64,000 bases of DNA from Pirellulales bacterium (GTDB lineage Bacteria > Planctomycetota > Planctomycetia > Pirellulales > JAICIG01): positions 1-64,000 of the forward strand of contig JAICLL010000006.1 in assembly GCA_025927475.1 (NCBI GenBank), in the 5' to 3' direction. Below, piece after piece: positions 55,348-64,000 of the stretch. The first letter of the stretch is position 1, and each line of letters opens with the position of its first letter. A program made the translations under genes and the position numbers. The notes below the pieces were generated by a model. It was given only the letters and a program-made list of their open reading frames with translations, was not told where the DNA came from and did no database searches.

Positions 55348-56108
55348 TAGGGCAGCGGCGTGCGCACCAGGATCACGTGCCACTGGCCGGGACCGTGTAC
55401 GCCGGTGGTCAGCTTCAGTTCCAGATCGCCCGTCTTGCTCGGACCGGTAATGAACGCTACGTTGCTGGGCATCTGAGCTGGATCGAACTGAGCGGCAAGG
55501 GCCGCTGATGGCTGCTCTGCGGCGCGGCTGGCATCTGCGGCGCGGTGGCCGCCGCGGTCGACGCCCGGAAACACGTCGAACAAGTCGGCCAAGATCTGGT
55601 TGGCCGCGACCACCGCCACGTGCACGGGCGGCGCCAAACTGGCCACGCGCTCGCAACCCGGTCCGCCGACCATCACCAGCGAACCGGTCTCGGCCACGGC
55701 GGCGGCCACGCCCGTGATGCCGATGTCGGCAGCCAGGATTTGCCGGCGCTGCTCCGCTGGGTCGAGCTGATGCAACGATTCATAGTCGATGCGCCGCATG
55801 TTTCGCTCGCTGAGCAGGTCGTTCAATCGCACGGCACCGAGTGCGCCGCCTTGCCAACAGAGCGCCGCTCGCGGCTGATAGCGATCGAGCAACTGCGCGA
55901 GTTGCACGGTTGCATCCACCCAGTCCGAGGCCCGATGCGCGTGGCCTCCCACCGCTTCGATCTCGGCGGCCAACCGTGCGGGCAGATCGCGGTCGTCCAC
56001 GCGCGCCAACGGCAGCGGCGCGGCGAGCTCGTCGCTGTGCGTCACGCGAAACGCGCGCCCCGCTCGTGCCGCTTCACGCACGCGTGCTAAAAACGCAGAT
56101 TGATTCAT
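55347..56108 (-). CDS. LutC/YkgG-type LUD-domain protein
   Basis: AADIGITGVAAAVAETGSLVMVGGPGCERVASLAPPVHVAVVAANQILADL; AFITGPSKTGDLELKLTTGVHGPGQWHVILV. Confidence 0.92.
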   Translation of the reverse strand: MNQSAFLARVREAARAGRAFRVTHSDELAAPLPLARVDDRDLPARLAAEIEAVGGHAHRASDWVDATVQLAQLLDRYQPRAALCWQGGALGAVRLNDLLSERNMRRIDYESLHQLDPAEQRRQILAADIGITGVAAAVAETGSLVMVGGPGCERVASLAPPVHVAVVAANQILADLFDVFPGVDRGGHRAADASRAAEQPSAALAAQFDPAQMPSNVAFITGPSKTGDLELKLTTGVHGPGQWHVILVRTPLP

Positions 56109-56135
56109 TCGTCCAAGCGGGGCATGGTCCCTCGC

Positions 56136-56816
56136 TCACAGGCTGATTTTCCCACCGGGCGGCACCACGCATGGCTCGGCCAGGGTTTCTTTGCGGACGC
56201 GCTCGGCCCAGGCCGCTGCGTCTTGCGCGATGGGCGGCCAAGTGTCATAGTGCGACGGCGCCACGCGCTTTGGCGCGAGCAGCTTGATCGCCTCGATCGA
56301 ATCGTCCGGCCCCATCGTAAACAGATCGCCGATGGGCAGCACCGCCAGGTCGATGCCCGCCGCCCCGATCAGCTTCATGTCGGAAAACAGTCCCGTGTCG
56401 CAAGCAAAATAAATCACGCCGTCAGCCAGCCAGAGCAAAAATCCCGAGGGATTGCCGCCGTTGGCGCCGTCGGGCAAGGCCGAGCTGTGCAGAGCCAGCG
56501 TCAGCTTCACGCGCCCGAAAGGATGTGTCGAGCCGCCGCCGAGGTTGTGGGCCAGTGTGTTTTTCACGCCTTGCTTGCTCAGCCATTGGCAAATCTCGAA
56601 GTTCGAGATCACCGCGGCGCCGGTGCGCCGGGCAATCGCGGCGCAATCGGCCACGTGGTCGGAGTGGCCATGGGACACCAGAATATAATCCGCCGGCACG
56701 CAATCGGCCTTCAGCGGCGCAGTTGGCGAATCGTTCAAAAAGGGATCGAGCAGCAGCGTGTGAGTGCCGGTGTGGACCAGCCAACTGCCGTGCCCCAGCC
56801 AGGTAAGCTCGGTCAT
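56136..56816 (-). CDS. Metallo-beta-lactamase-fold metal-dependent hydrolase (UPF0173-like)
   Basis: LTWLGHGSWLVHTGTHTLLLDPFLNDSP..YILVSHGHSDHVADCAAIARRTGA. Confidence 0.92.
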   Translation of the reverse strand: MTELTWLGHGSWLVHTGTHTLLLDPFLNDSPTAPLKADCVPADYILVSHGHSDHVADCAAIARRTGAAVISNFEICQWLSKQGVKNTLAHNLGGGSTHPFGRVKLTLALHSSALPDGANGGNPSGFLLWLADGVIYFACDTGLFSDMKLIGAAGIDLAVLPIGDLFTMGPDDSIEAIKLLAPKRVAPSHYDTWPPIAQDAAAWAERVRKETLAEPCVVPPGGKISL

Positions 56817-56884
56817 GGGCGTTCCTCCTTTGCCTGGATTTTACCAAACCCAGGCAAAGATGCGAACCGCCGCACGCATGGACA

Positions 56885-58396
56885 TCACTGCATGCTGGGC
56901 CGCGCGATCAGCCAGTTGTTGTCGGCCGGGGCGAACAAGGCCCGGAACGGCGTGTTGTGAACGCCGTGCGCCTTGCGACCGGGATACCAAACAATGTTGA
57001 ACGTCAGGTTCCAAGCCTGCTGGGCCGAGCCGCCCGAAGCCGAACCCGCGCCGGGAATCATATAGTTGTACCAGGCCCACATGTCCCACTGGTTCGACAG
57101 CGGCAGGCGAACGTCGGCGCCCAGATCGCCGCCCTTGTTGCCGGTGCCGCCGGCCCAAACGCGCCCTTGGGTGCCGTTGGCAAAGTTATAGCGGTAGAAG
57201 GCGTTGTATAAGTCGATGGTGCGAAAGCCCAACTGCGTGCCCAACACCACATCGTGGCCGTCGTGAATGTGATACGCGCCCCAGTAGCCCAATTCGTGTC
57301 CGGCCAGCGTCAGATAACTGATCTCCATGCGGATCTGCGCGACGGAGTACTTGGCGTAAAAGGTGTCGTGCATGTAATCGTAGACGACGCCGCCTTGCAG
57401 ACCATAGCCGGCATGCGCGCGGCGAAAGATGCCGGCGGTAAAGAACTGCTGGTTGCGACTCACGCCCGGCCCGGGAATCACCGTCGCGCCTTGAAAATCA
57501 CTTTGCAGAAACGTCGCGCCCACCTGATAACCGATGCCCAGCGGCGCTAGGCCCAGCCAACGCCCAAACTGGCCCGAAAGATTGACTCCTTCGTGGTAAC
57601 CGAAGTTGGCGTTGCGTCCCAAATCGACCGGCGTGTCGAAGCCTTGCGGCCCGACAAACAACGCGATCTCATCCACCCAATGCCGCGGAATGCAAATGCC
57701 GTCGCACGGCACCGGCGGGCGCGAAGAACTGCCTAAGTCGTAATACGGACTGATCGGACCCGCGAATGGAACCTTGCCGCAGCTATTACACGCGCCGTCC
57801 AGCAACAGACCATCTTCGTCGTCGCCAACCATCACGCCGTCTTCCATCAGCGTGCCGTCGGAAAGAATCTCTCCGTCTTCCATGATCGAGCCATCGATCA
57901 GCTCGGAATCGTCTTGCATGAGGCTTGGCAGCCTGCCCGAAGAAAGCGGCCCGGCCGCGCGCTCGGGAATGCCCGGCCCGATGGTTTCGGCGTTCGAGAA
58001 ATTGGGTTCCTCGATGATGATGTCGCCTTCCTGAGGTTCAACCTGCTGACCTTGCGCATGCCGAATGACGCGGCCGCGGCGGCCGCCCGTCGTGGGCGAA
58101 CGCTGCCAACTGGGCGTGAATGGGCTGGTCGACAGCCGCGGCAACCGCGACCGCACGCTGTTGGGCATCACGCTGGTTTTTCCCGTGGCCCGGTGCGACT
58201 TAATCACCGGACGCTCGACCGGCGGTGAGTCGTCGGGGCGTGACTCGGCGGCCGAGAACTCCGGCGCCGGGGCCGCCAGCGTACTCCGCGACCGGGCAAA
58301 CTTTTGCGCTTGTGCCGGACCGACCCAGCCGGCGCAGATTGCCACACACACTCCCGAAATTGCCCAGCCTCGCTGCGTTTTCCGCAAGGGATGCAT
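56885..58396 (-). CDS. Planctomycete outer-membrane-like hypothetical protein (DUF6666-type)
   Basis: Signal peptide at MHPLRKTQRGWAISGVCVAICAGWVGPAQAQ; beta-rich C-terminus FFTAGIFRRAHAGYGLQGGVVYDYMHDTFY. Confidence 0.72.
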   Translation of the reverse strand: MHPLRKTQRGWAISGVCVAICAGWVGPAQAQKFARSRSTLAAPAPEFSAAESRPDDSPPVERPVIKSHRATGKTSVMPNSVRSRLPRLSTSPFTPSWQRSPTTGGRRGRVIRHAQGQQVEPQEGDIIIEEPNFSNAETIGPGIPERAAGPLSSGRLPSLMQDDSELIDGSIMEDGEILSDGTLMEDGVMVGDDEDGLLLDGACNSCGKVPFAGPISPYYDLGSSSRPPVPCDGICIPRHWVDEIALFVGPQGFDTPVDLGRNANFGYHEGVNLSGQFGRWLGLAPLGIGYQVGATFLQSDFQGATVIPGPGVSRNQQFFTAGIFRRAHAGYGLQGGVVYDYMHDTFYAKYSVAQIRMEISYLTLAGHELGYWGAYHIHDGHDVVLGTQLGFRTIDLYNAFYRYNFANGTQGRVWAGGTGNKGGDLGADVRLPLSNQWDMWAWYNYMIPGAGSASGGSAQQAWNLTFNIVWYPGRKAHGVHNTPFRALFAPADNNWLIARPSMQ

Positions 58397-58744
58397 CGAA
58401 AAAGCTCCTCGAAAGGCGCCTGCACGGGCAGGCCACCGGCCTGCCGCTTCGTAGACAGCCAAGCTATCGGAACCGATACACCCAAAACTTTCGTTAAAAT
58501 CTGCGGAACCGGAAAAGTCGGCGCAGTTTGCCATCGGCGACAATCGGATACCGAAGCGCGCCGCGAACTCGTACGGCTCAGCCGCCGCTGAGCCTTGGAA
58601 CCAGAACTCTCCATTTTCCGGGCGGCCGCTTGCGGAAAACAACCCACCGCCTAGCCACCTGGATTACCCGCCCGTTCAGAACGATCAATGCCTTGGTCGG
58701 ATTGCGGAGAAAGCTCGCATGCCATGCCTTCACCTTAGCAGCCG

Positions 58745-59854
58745 TCACTCTGAACCTTGAACCCTGAATGCTGACCCCTTTGTTCTCGCGGGCACGTCGT
58801 GCACCACGTCCCAGGCCAAGCCGAGCTTTTCCATCGCCAAAATGGTCCAATACGTCACGTCGATTTCCCACCACCTATGCCCGTGGCGGGCCATGCGCTG
58901 AAAAGCGTGGTGGTTGTTGTGCCAGCCCTCGCCGTAGGCGAGCAACCCCACCCACCATAAGTTGCGGCTGTCGTCCGTCGTCTCGTAGTTGCGATAGCCC
59001 CACATGTGGCTGGCCGAGTTCACAAACCAGGTGACGTGCAGCACACCGACCAGCCGCACGAACATGCCCCAGGCCACAAATGACAGGGCGGTGTAAGTGT
59101 CCCAACCGAAATAGCCCAAAGCGAACAGCAGCCCGCTCATCGCAAAGTGCGACGGCAGAAACAGGCGGTGCAGCCAGTGAATGCCCGGGTCTTTGTCCAG
59201 ATCGGGGGCGTATCGCCGCACCAGCTCACGCTCATAGGCGGAGCCGTAGCGGGGAATGAACCACAGCATGTGGCTCCAAAGGCCGCCGTCGTGCGGACTG
59301 TGCGGATCGCCTTCCTGATCGCTGAAGGCGTGGTGCTTGCGATGGTTAGCCACCCAAGTCAGCGCCGAGCCTTCGCCCGACAAGCCGCCGAACAAGGCCA
59401 GCAGCCACCGCACCGGTCGATAGGTCGAAAAGCTGCCATGCGTCAACTGGCGGTGATAGCCCAGGCAGACGCCGATGCCGCCGGTGAGCCAATGCAGAAA
59501 CGCCATGACCGCCACGGCCTTCCACGTAAAGTAGAAAGGCGCCGCCAACAAGCCCAAATGGCAAACGACAATCCAAATGGCCACGGGCCAGTCGATGCCG
59601 TTGGCCCAGCGCCGACGGGTGACGGCGTCCCACGGCTCGAGCCGGGTCGGCCGCGATTTGCGGCGCACCGGCCGCCGCAGCGTCGCCGTGCCGCTGGTTG
59701 TGCCTGCGCCGTACTGATCTGCGCCGTAATGATCTGCGCCGTACTGATCTGCGCCGTACTGATTCGTGTCTGCCTTCCGGCGAGCTTTGCCGCTCGCCGT
59801 CCGAATTTTTTTCGATTTCGGTTTCGCCTCGTAGATTCCTGAAGGAGCCGCCAC
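58745..59854 (-). CDS. Acyl-CoA/fatty acid desaturase
   Basis: His boxes HRQLTH, HRKHH, HNNHH; multiple TM helices. Confidence 0.94.
   Translation of the reverse strand: MAAPSGIYEAKPKSKKIRTASGKARRKADTNQYGADQYGADHYGADQYGAGTTSGTATLRRPVRRKSRPTRLEPWDAVTRRRWANGIDWPVAIWIVVCHLGLLAAPFYFTWKAVAVMAFLHWLTGGIGVCLGYHRQLTHGSFSTYRPVRWLLALFGGLSGEGSALTWVANHRKHHAFSDQEGDPHSPHDGGLWSHMLWFIPRYGSAYERELVRRYAPDLDKDPGIHWLHRLFLPSHFAMSGLLFALGYFGWDTYTALSFVAWGMFVRLVGVLHVTWFVNSASHMWGYRNYETTDDSRNLWWVGLLAYGEGWHNNHHAFQRMARHGHRWWEIDVTYWTILAMEKLGLAWDVVHDVPARTKGSAFRVQGSE
59706..59765. repeat. In-frame 15-bp minisatellite (4 units) encoding (ADQYG)n
   Basis: gcgccgtactgatct x4 near the 5' end of the desaturase gene. Confidence 0.93.
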
Positions 59855-60017
59855 GCGATCTCTCCGTTGCCGTGATGAAATAAAGCGCTTGTGAAGTAAA
59901 GCGCCACCGCCAATGAACGCTATGAGATTCTAGGAACAGGGGCGGGGCGAAGTGTCATCGCGATGTCCGGCTCGTGTAAAAGCTTGGTAAAATCTTCCTT
60001 GCTGAGTCGTAAGGGTG

Positions 60018-61454
60018 TCATCCACCCACCAGCGTCGAATACATCGAGTAGAGCGCCGCGATGCTGATCGAAAGGAAAGCCAGCCCCAGGCAGATGTCGA
60101 TCCAACGCGAGGGCGCGAGCCGCGGGTCGGTTCGCCGGAAACGCAGAAAGACGGTTGCCCCGGCAATGACGGGCAGCGTCGCCGCCTGGGCGAACGCTCC
60201 GGCGGCGGCCATTCCCTTCGGGTCGCGAAACACCAGGTAAAGCAACAAGCCCACCGCGGGATAGAGCACGCTGAACACGTTGATCCACCGTGCGCGCCCG
60301 GCTGCGTCGCGGTGCCGCACCAGCTTGGCCAGGTTCAGAAAATCGGCCGACAGCCGGCTGTTGCCCGCCGAAGCCACGTAAAGCGTTTTGAACAGCACGA
60401 CACAGCCGCCGATCAAGAACAGCGTTCGTGTCCAGCGGTGCCCGAAGGCTTGCACATACATTTGGGCAAGCTGCTCCATCATGTCTTTGCCGCTGGGATG
60501 CAAATTGAGCCGGTGCAGCACGGTGGCGCCCATGAAATAGAATGCCACCGTCGCAACGGTAAACACCAGCATGCTCACCCAGGCATCGAGCGCCATGACG
60601 CGCATCCAGCCGCGCGCTCGGCGGGCCCACTCGTCGCCTGGCTGCCGCGGCCCCGCGAAACGAGCATACCCTTTCTCCAGGCACCAATACGGATAGGCGT
60701 AGAGCTCGCTGGCGCCGACGCCGGTGATGCCAAACACGCCAAACGCCAGCGTAACGCCGGCGCCCGGCACCGAAAACTTTAAACCGTGAGCCACTTCGCG
60801 CCATGGAATGGGATAGCCGGTATAGGGCAACACTGCCACACAAGCGACCGTCACCCCAGTGACCGCCACGACAAGCGCCGTGGTAATTAATTCGATCCGC
60901 TTGTAGCCGCCGCTGAGCAGCAATCCGATGGCCACCAGCGCCGTGACAATCGCCCAAGGGTAATCGGGATGCCGCTGGAGGGCCGCCGCCGCCGAGGGCC
61001 ACACCGGCTCGATGGCCCTCGCCATGCCGTCGGCGACGCCGGGCAACATCAGGTGCAGTGCCTGGCCCACGCCGCCCGCCATGGCGCCCAGTTGAAAAAT
61101 GGTAGCCAGCAACATGCCGAACCACCACCAAACCAGCCAGTGGGTTCCCAGCCGCGGGCCGGGCAGCTCATCGAATGCGCCCAGTGTGGGTTTGCCCGAC
61201 GAAATGGCATAGCGCCCCAACTCCACTTGCACAAACACCTTCACGACGCAGCTAAATAAGATTAACCAGAGAAACGCGAAACCATAATCGGCACCTAGTC
61301 CGGTGGTGAGCAGCAACTCGCCGGTGCCGATGATGCTGCCGGCCAGAATGATGCCGGGGCCGATCTGCCGCAGCGCCTGCCCGAGCGTGGCGGGCGGCTC
61401 GCGCAGGGCGTCGGCGGGCATGGCATACGGATCGAACTCGGCGGCCTCGCTCAT
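60018..61454 (-). CDS. Nramp-family metal ion transporter
   Basis: ALRQIGPGIILAGSIIGTGELLLTTGLGADYGFAFLWLILFSCVVKVFVQVELGRYAI; about 11 hydrophobic helices. Confidence 0.88.
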   Translation of the reverse strand: MSEAAEFDPYAMPADALREPPATLGQALRQIGPGIILAGSIIGTGELLLTTGLGADYGFAFLWLILFSCVVKVFVQVELGRYAISSGKPTLGAFDELPGPRLGTHWLVWWWFGMLLATIFQLGAMAGGVGQALHLMLPGVADGMARAIEPVWPSAAAALQRHPDYPWAIVTALVAIGLLLSGGYKRIELITTALVVAVTGVTVACVAVLPYTGYPIPWREVAHGLKFSVPGAGVTLAFGVFGITGVGASELYAYPYWCLEKGYARFAGPRQPGDEWARRARGWMRVMALDAWVSMLVFTVATVAFYFMGATVLHRLNLHPSGKDMMEQLAQMYVQAFGHRWTRTLFLIGGCVVLFKTLYVASAGNSRLSADFLNLAKLVRHRDAAGRARWINVFSVLYPAVGLLLYLVFRDPKGMAAAGAFAQAATLPVIAGATVFLRFRRTDPRLAPSRWIDICLGLAFLSISIAALYSMYSTLVGG

Positions 61455-61492
61455 GGACCGATTACAACCGCCCCACCGCGCGAAGTAAAGGC

Positions 61493-64000
61493 TCAGCTCG
61501 GCGTGGGCGGCAGAAAGACATCGGCCGCGTTATCGTATTGGCCGACTTCGAGCATGTTGCGGATCACGTCTTCGTAGGGCGTTTGCCCCGCGAGTTGAGC
61601 AAAGAAGAAGTCTTGCGCTCGCTGCGTCAGGTTTCCCTGAAAATAGAGCGTGTCCCAACCGTCGCCGGTCACATTGGCCAACGCCGAACCGGTTCCGTTG
61701 GTCAACAGCAAATGATCTGCTTCGGGCGAATTGACAAACGCCCGCACGATGTCCGCGTGGCTCACTGCCGGATTGCTCGCCTGGGCGGTCCAATAGGCCT
61801 CGCCGCCCGAATCGGGGGCTCGGCCGAGAACGTCCTGGTACAGCGCGTCGATGAATCCCTGGCTGGTGCCCCCATGGCTCGTGGTGTATTCGGGCGAGCC
61901 GACGATTTCTGCTAGCACGAAGCGCGGATCGACGCCGGCGCCCAATTGCCCGACAAAGTATTGTTGACCGCCCGAGTCGGCGGGGCGATGCAGAAAGTTT
62001 TCATAGAAGCAGTTGACCAGGTGGGCCCGATACTCATTCGACGCCAGGAAATCTTGCACCATGACGTGTTGTTGGGCCAGCGCGGCCGTCGGCCCGCCGC
62101 TGGCCAAAAAGCCGAGCCAAAAGGCCTGGCCCGATGAGTCGGGATCGCGCCCCAGCAGCTCGCGATACAGGTTGCGCACAAACGTGGCATCGGTGCCGTC
62201 GCCCGGTTGGCCGGGCAAATAACAGAGCGTCGCCGGCGCGCCTGGCTGCACGGTGGTGGTGACGGTCGCGGTGTCGCCATCGCCGGCCCCGGGAGTGGTG
62301 GTGCCCACCGTGATGGTGTTGGTCAACACTCCCGCCGCCGAAGGCGTGACCAAGATGGTCAGCGTTGCCGAGGCATGCGGGCCGATGCGCCCCAACTGGG
62401 CCGTGATCATTCCGCCGGTGACGCTGACGCTGCCCTGGCTGGCCGAATCGGAAACCAGTGCCACGCCCGACGGCAGCGGATCGGTGAGCGTCACGCCGTC
62501 GGCTTCGGCGCCGCCGCTATTGCTGACGGTAATGGTATAGGTCAGGTTCCCACCGATTGCGACCGGGTCGGGCAGGCCCGTCGCGCTGAGCGACAGACTG
62601 GCCCCGCCTCCGCCTCCGCCACTGATGATGGTCGTGGCGGTGTTCACTCCATTGCTGGCGACCGTCGTGCCCGAATCGGTGGTGGCGACGATCGTGTTGG
62701 CAAACGAGCCACTCTGCGTGGGTCTGACAACGAGCGTAACGGGTATGATTTCTCCGAAAAACACCGTTCCAAGATTGGCGATCACATAGCCATTGATCTC
62801 CTGCACGCTGCGGCCTGGTGCAGTTCCTGAGAGAAAAGTCATCGAGGGCGGAAGCTGATCGGTCAGCACTACGTTCGTCGCGATGTTGGAGCTGTTGTTG
62901 GTGAGGTTCAGATGATACGTCAGTTCCTGTTGGGGCGCGCCGGTGCTGGGTGATGTGCTTTGTGACAGCAAAAAATTCGCCGGCAACAAGACGGGCGCCG
63001 TGATCGTCACGGAATCGCCGGCGGTATTGTTGCTTGGATTCGGGTCTCCCGTGGCGGCGGTGACGGCGGCGTGGTTGGCGATGGTGCTGCCTGCTTGCAA
63101 CGGCATAACCACGAGCGTGAACGTCGCCGTCTGACCGGCGAGCAACACGCCTAGATTGTCGGTCACCGTACCATCCGCGGCCACCACAACCCCTTGATTA
63201 GCGCCGCCGCTGCCCACGGTCGAGTTGGCCGAGACAAACACCACGCCGGAGGGAAGCGCGTCGGTAATGATGACGCCGGCCGCGTCATTTTGTGCGCTCT
63301 GGTTCGTTACCTGGATGGTGTAGGTGATTGCCTGGCCGGGCACAAACAGTTTGTTGTCCGAGGTGCGCGTGGCCGTAAGCGATAAATCGGCGCCACCGGT
63401 CCCCGCTGGCACGGCGGTCACCAGGTCGGCGCCCACCACACCGCTGGGGGTGGCGTTGCCTTGCGTGCTGGTCACCACGGCGGTGTTTTCGATGGCGCCT
63501 ACTTCTGCCACCAACGCGGTCACCGTGAGCGTCACGCTTTGGCCGGGGCCAAGCACGGCGATTCGATCGGTAACCAGGCCGTCGGCTTGGCTGACAATGC
63601 CGCTGGTTGCGGAGCTCGAAACATACGCCACTGCCGAAGGCAGTGGATCGCTCAACACCACGTTGTTCGCCGATGCCGTCGCACTTTGGTTGGTCAGCGT
63701 GATGGTATAGGTGAGTTGCTGCCCGAGTTGCATGGGTGCGCCGCCTGACGAGTCGGATTTCGTGACGCGTAAATCCGGGGCGCCCATAGCGGCCGCGACC
63801 GATGTCAGGTTGTCGATGGCAAAATTGCTGTCGGTGGCGGTGCCCGAATCGGTGGTGGCGATCGCCATGTTGCTGATCGGCCCCAACTGAGTGGGCGTGG
63901 CGACGATGGTCAGCGTGGCGCTGGCGCCGGCGGCCAGGGTTCCCAGCCGGTCGACCACGCTGCCGTTGATCACGCGCACCGTTCCCAGAGCTGTGCCGCC
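61493..64000 (-). CDS. DUF11-repeat extracellular protein with C-terminal DUF4214 region (5' end beyond window)
   Basis: Repeated DxxVxxGxxxTYTIxVxNxG...LPSGVxFVSxxxxxG units; C-terminal FVRNLYRELLGRDPDSSGQAFWLGFL. Confidence 0.9.
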   Translation of the reverse strand, partial: GGTALGTVRVINGSVVDRLGTLAAGASATLTIVATPTQLGPISNMAIATTDSGTATDSNFAIDNLTSVAAAMGAPDLRVTKSDSSGGAPMQLGQQLTYTITLTNQSATASANNVVLSDPLPSAVAYVSSSATSGIVSQADGLVTDRIAVLGPGQSVTLTVTALVAEVGAIENTAVVTSTQGNATPSGVVGADLVTAVPAGTGGADLSLTATRTSDNKLFVPGQAITYTIQVTNQSAQNDAAGVIITDALPSGVVFVSANSTVGSGGANQGVVVAADGTVTDNLGVLLAGQTATFTLVVMPLQAGSTIANHAAVTAATGDPNPSNNTAGDSVTITAPVLLPANFLLSQSTSPSTGAPQQELTYHLNLTNNSSNIATNVVLTDQLPPSMTFLSGTAPGRSVQEINGYVIANLGTVFFGEIIPVTLVVRPTQSGSFANTIVATTDSGTTVASNGVNTATTIISGGGGGGASLSLSATGLPDPVAIGGNLTYTITVSNSGGAEADGVTLTDPLPSGVALVSDSASQGSVSVTGGMITAQLGRIGPHASATLTILVTPSAAGVLTNTITVGTTTPGAGDGDTATVTTTVQPGAPATLCYLPGQPGDGTDATFVRNLYRELLGRDPDSSGQAFWLGFLASGGPTAALAQQHVMVQDFLASNEYRAHLVNCFYENFLHRPADSGGQQYFVGQLGAGVDPRFVLAEIVGSPEYTTSHGGTSQGFIDALYQDVLGRAPDSGGEAYWTAQASNPAVSHADIVRAFVNSPEADHLLLTNGTGSALANVTGDGWDTLYFQGNLTQRAQDFFFAQLAGQTPYEDVIRNMLEVGQYDNAADVFLPPTPS

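Overview
The 64 kb window is high-GC chromosomal DNA with a strongly Planctomycetes-like (Pirellulales-type) gene repertoire. Evidence includes DUF1549/DUF1553 and DUF1501 proteins, PQQ-type beta-propeller proteins, an ASPIC/UnbV (CRTAC1-like) protein, planctomycete-style Ser/Thr kinases, 'FSLRALL' leader proteins and 'NPYESP' proteins. I support about 55 protein genes and one tRNA-Arg(TCT). I see no rRNA, CRISPR array, prophage, intact transposase or classical biosynthetic cluster. The most interesting content is: (i) an ECF sigma factor gene overlapping a DUF1549 gene whose protein has an anti-sigma-like N-terminus, followed by DUF1501; (ii) a membrane multiheme cytochrome/TPR fusion next to an ASPIC/UnbV protein; (iii) a compact ParB-like + small-protein two-gene module at 53.5-54.3 kb with an apparent 1-nt frameshift and a duplicated 3' fragment; (iv) a Uma2-fold nuclease bracketed by two related flanking domains; (v) a Ser/Thr-kinase N-terminus fused to a membrane hairpin; (vi) a receiver domain lacking its phospho-Asp; (vii) at least eight families of dispersed palindromic intergenic repeats, some forming MITE-like elements; and (viii) recurrent in-frame 15/18-bp minisatellites in unrelated genes. 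All calls come from reading the sequence and the supplied ORF track. No database search was run.
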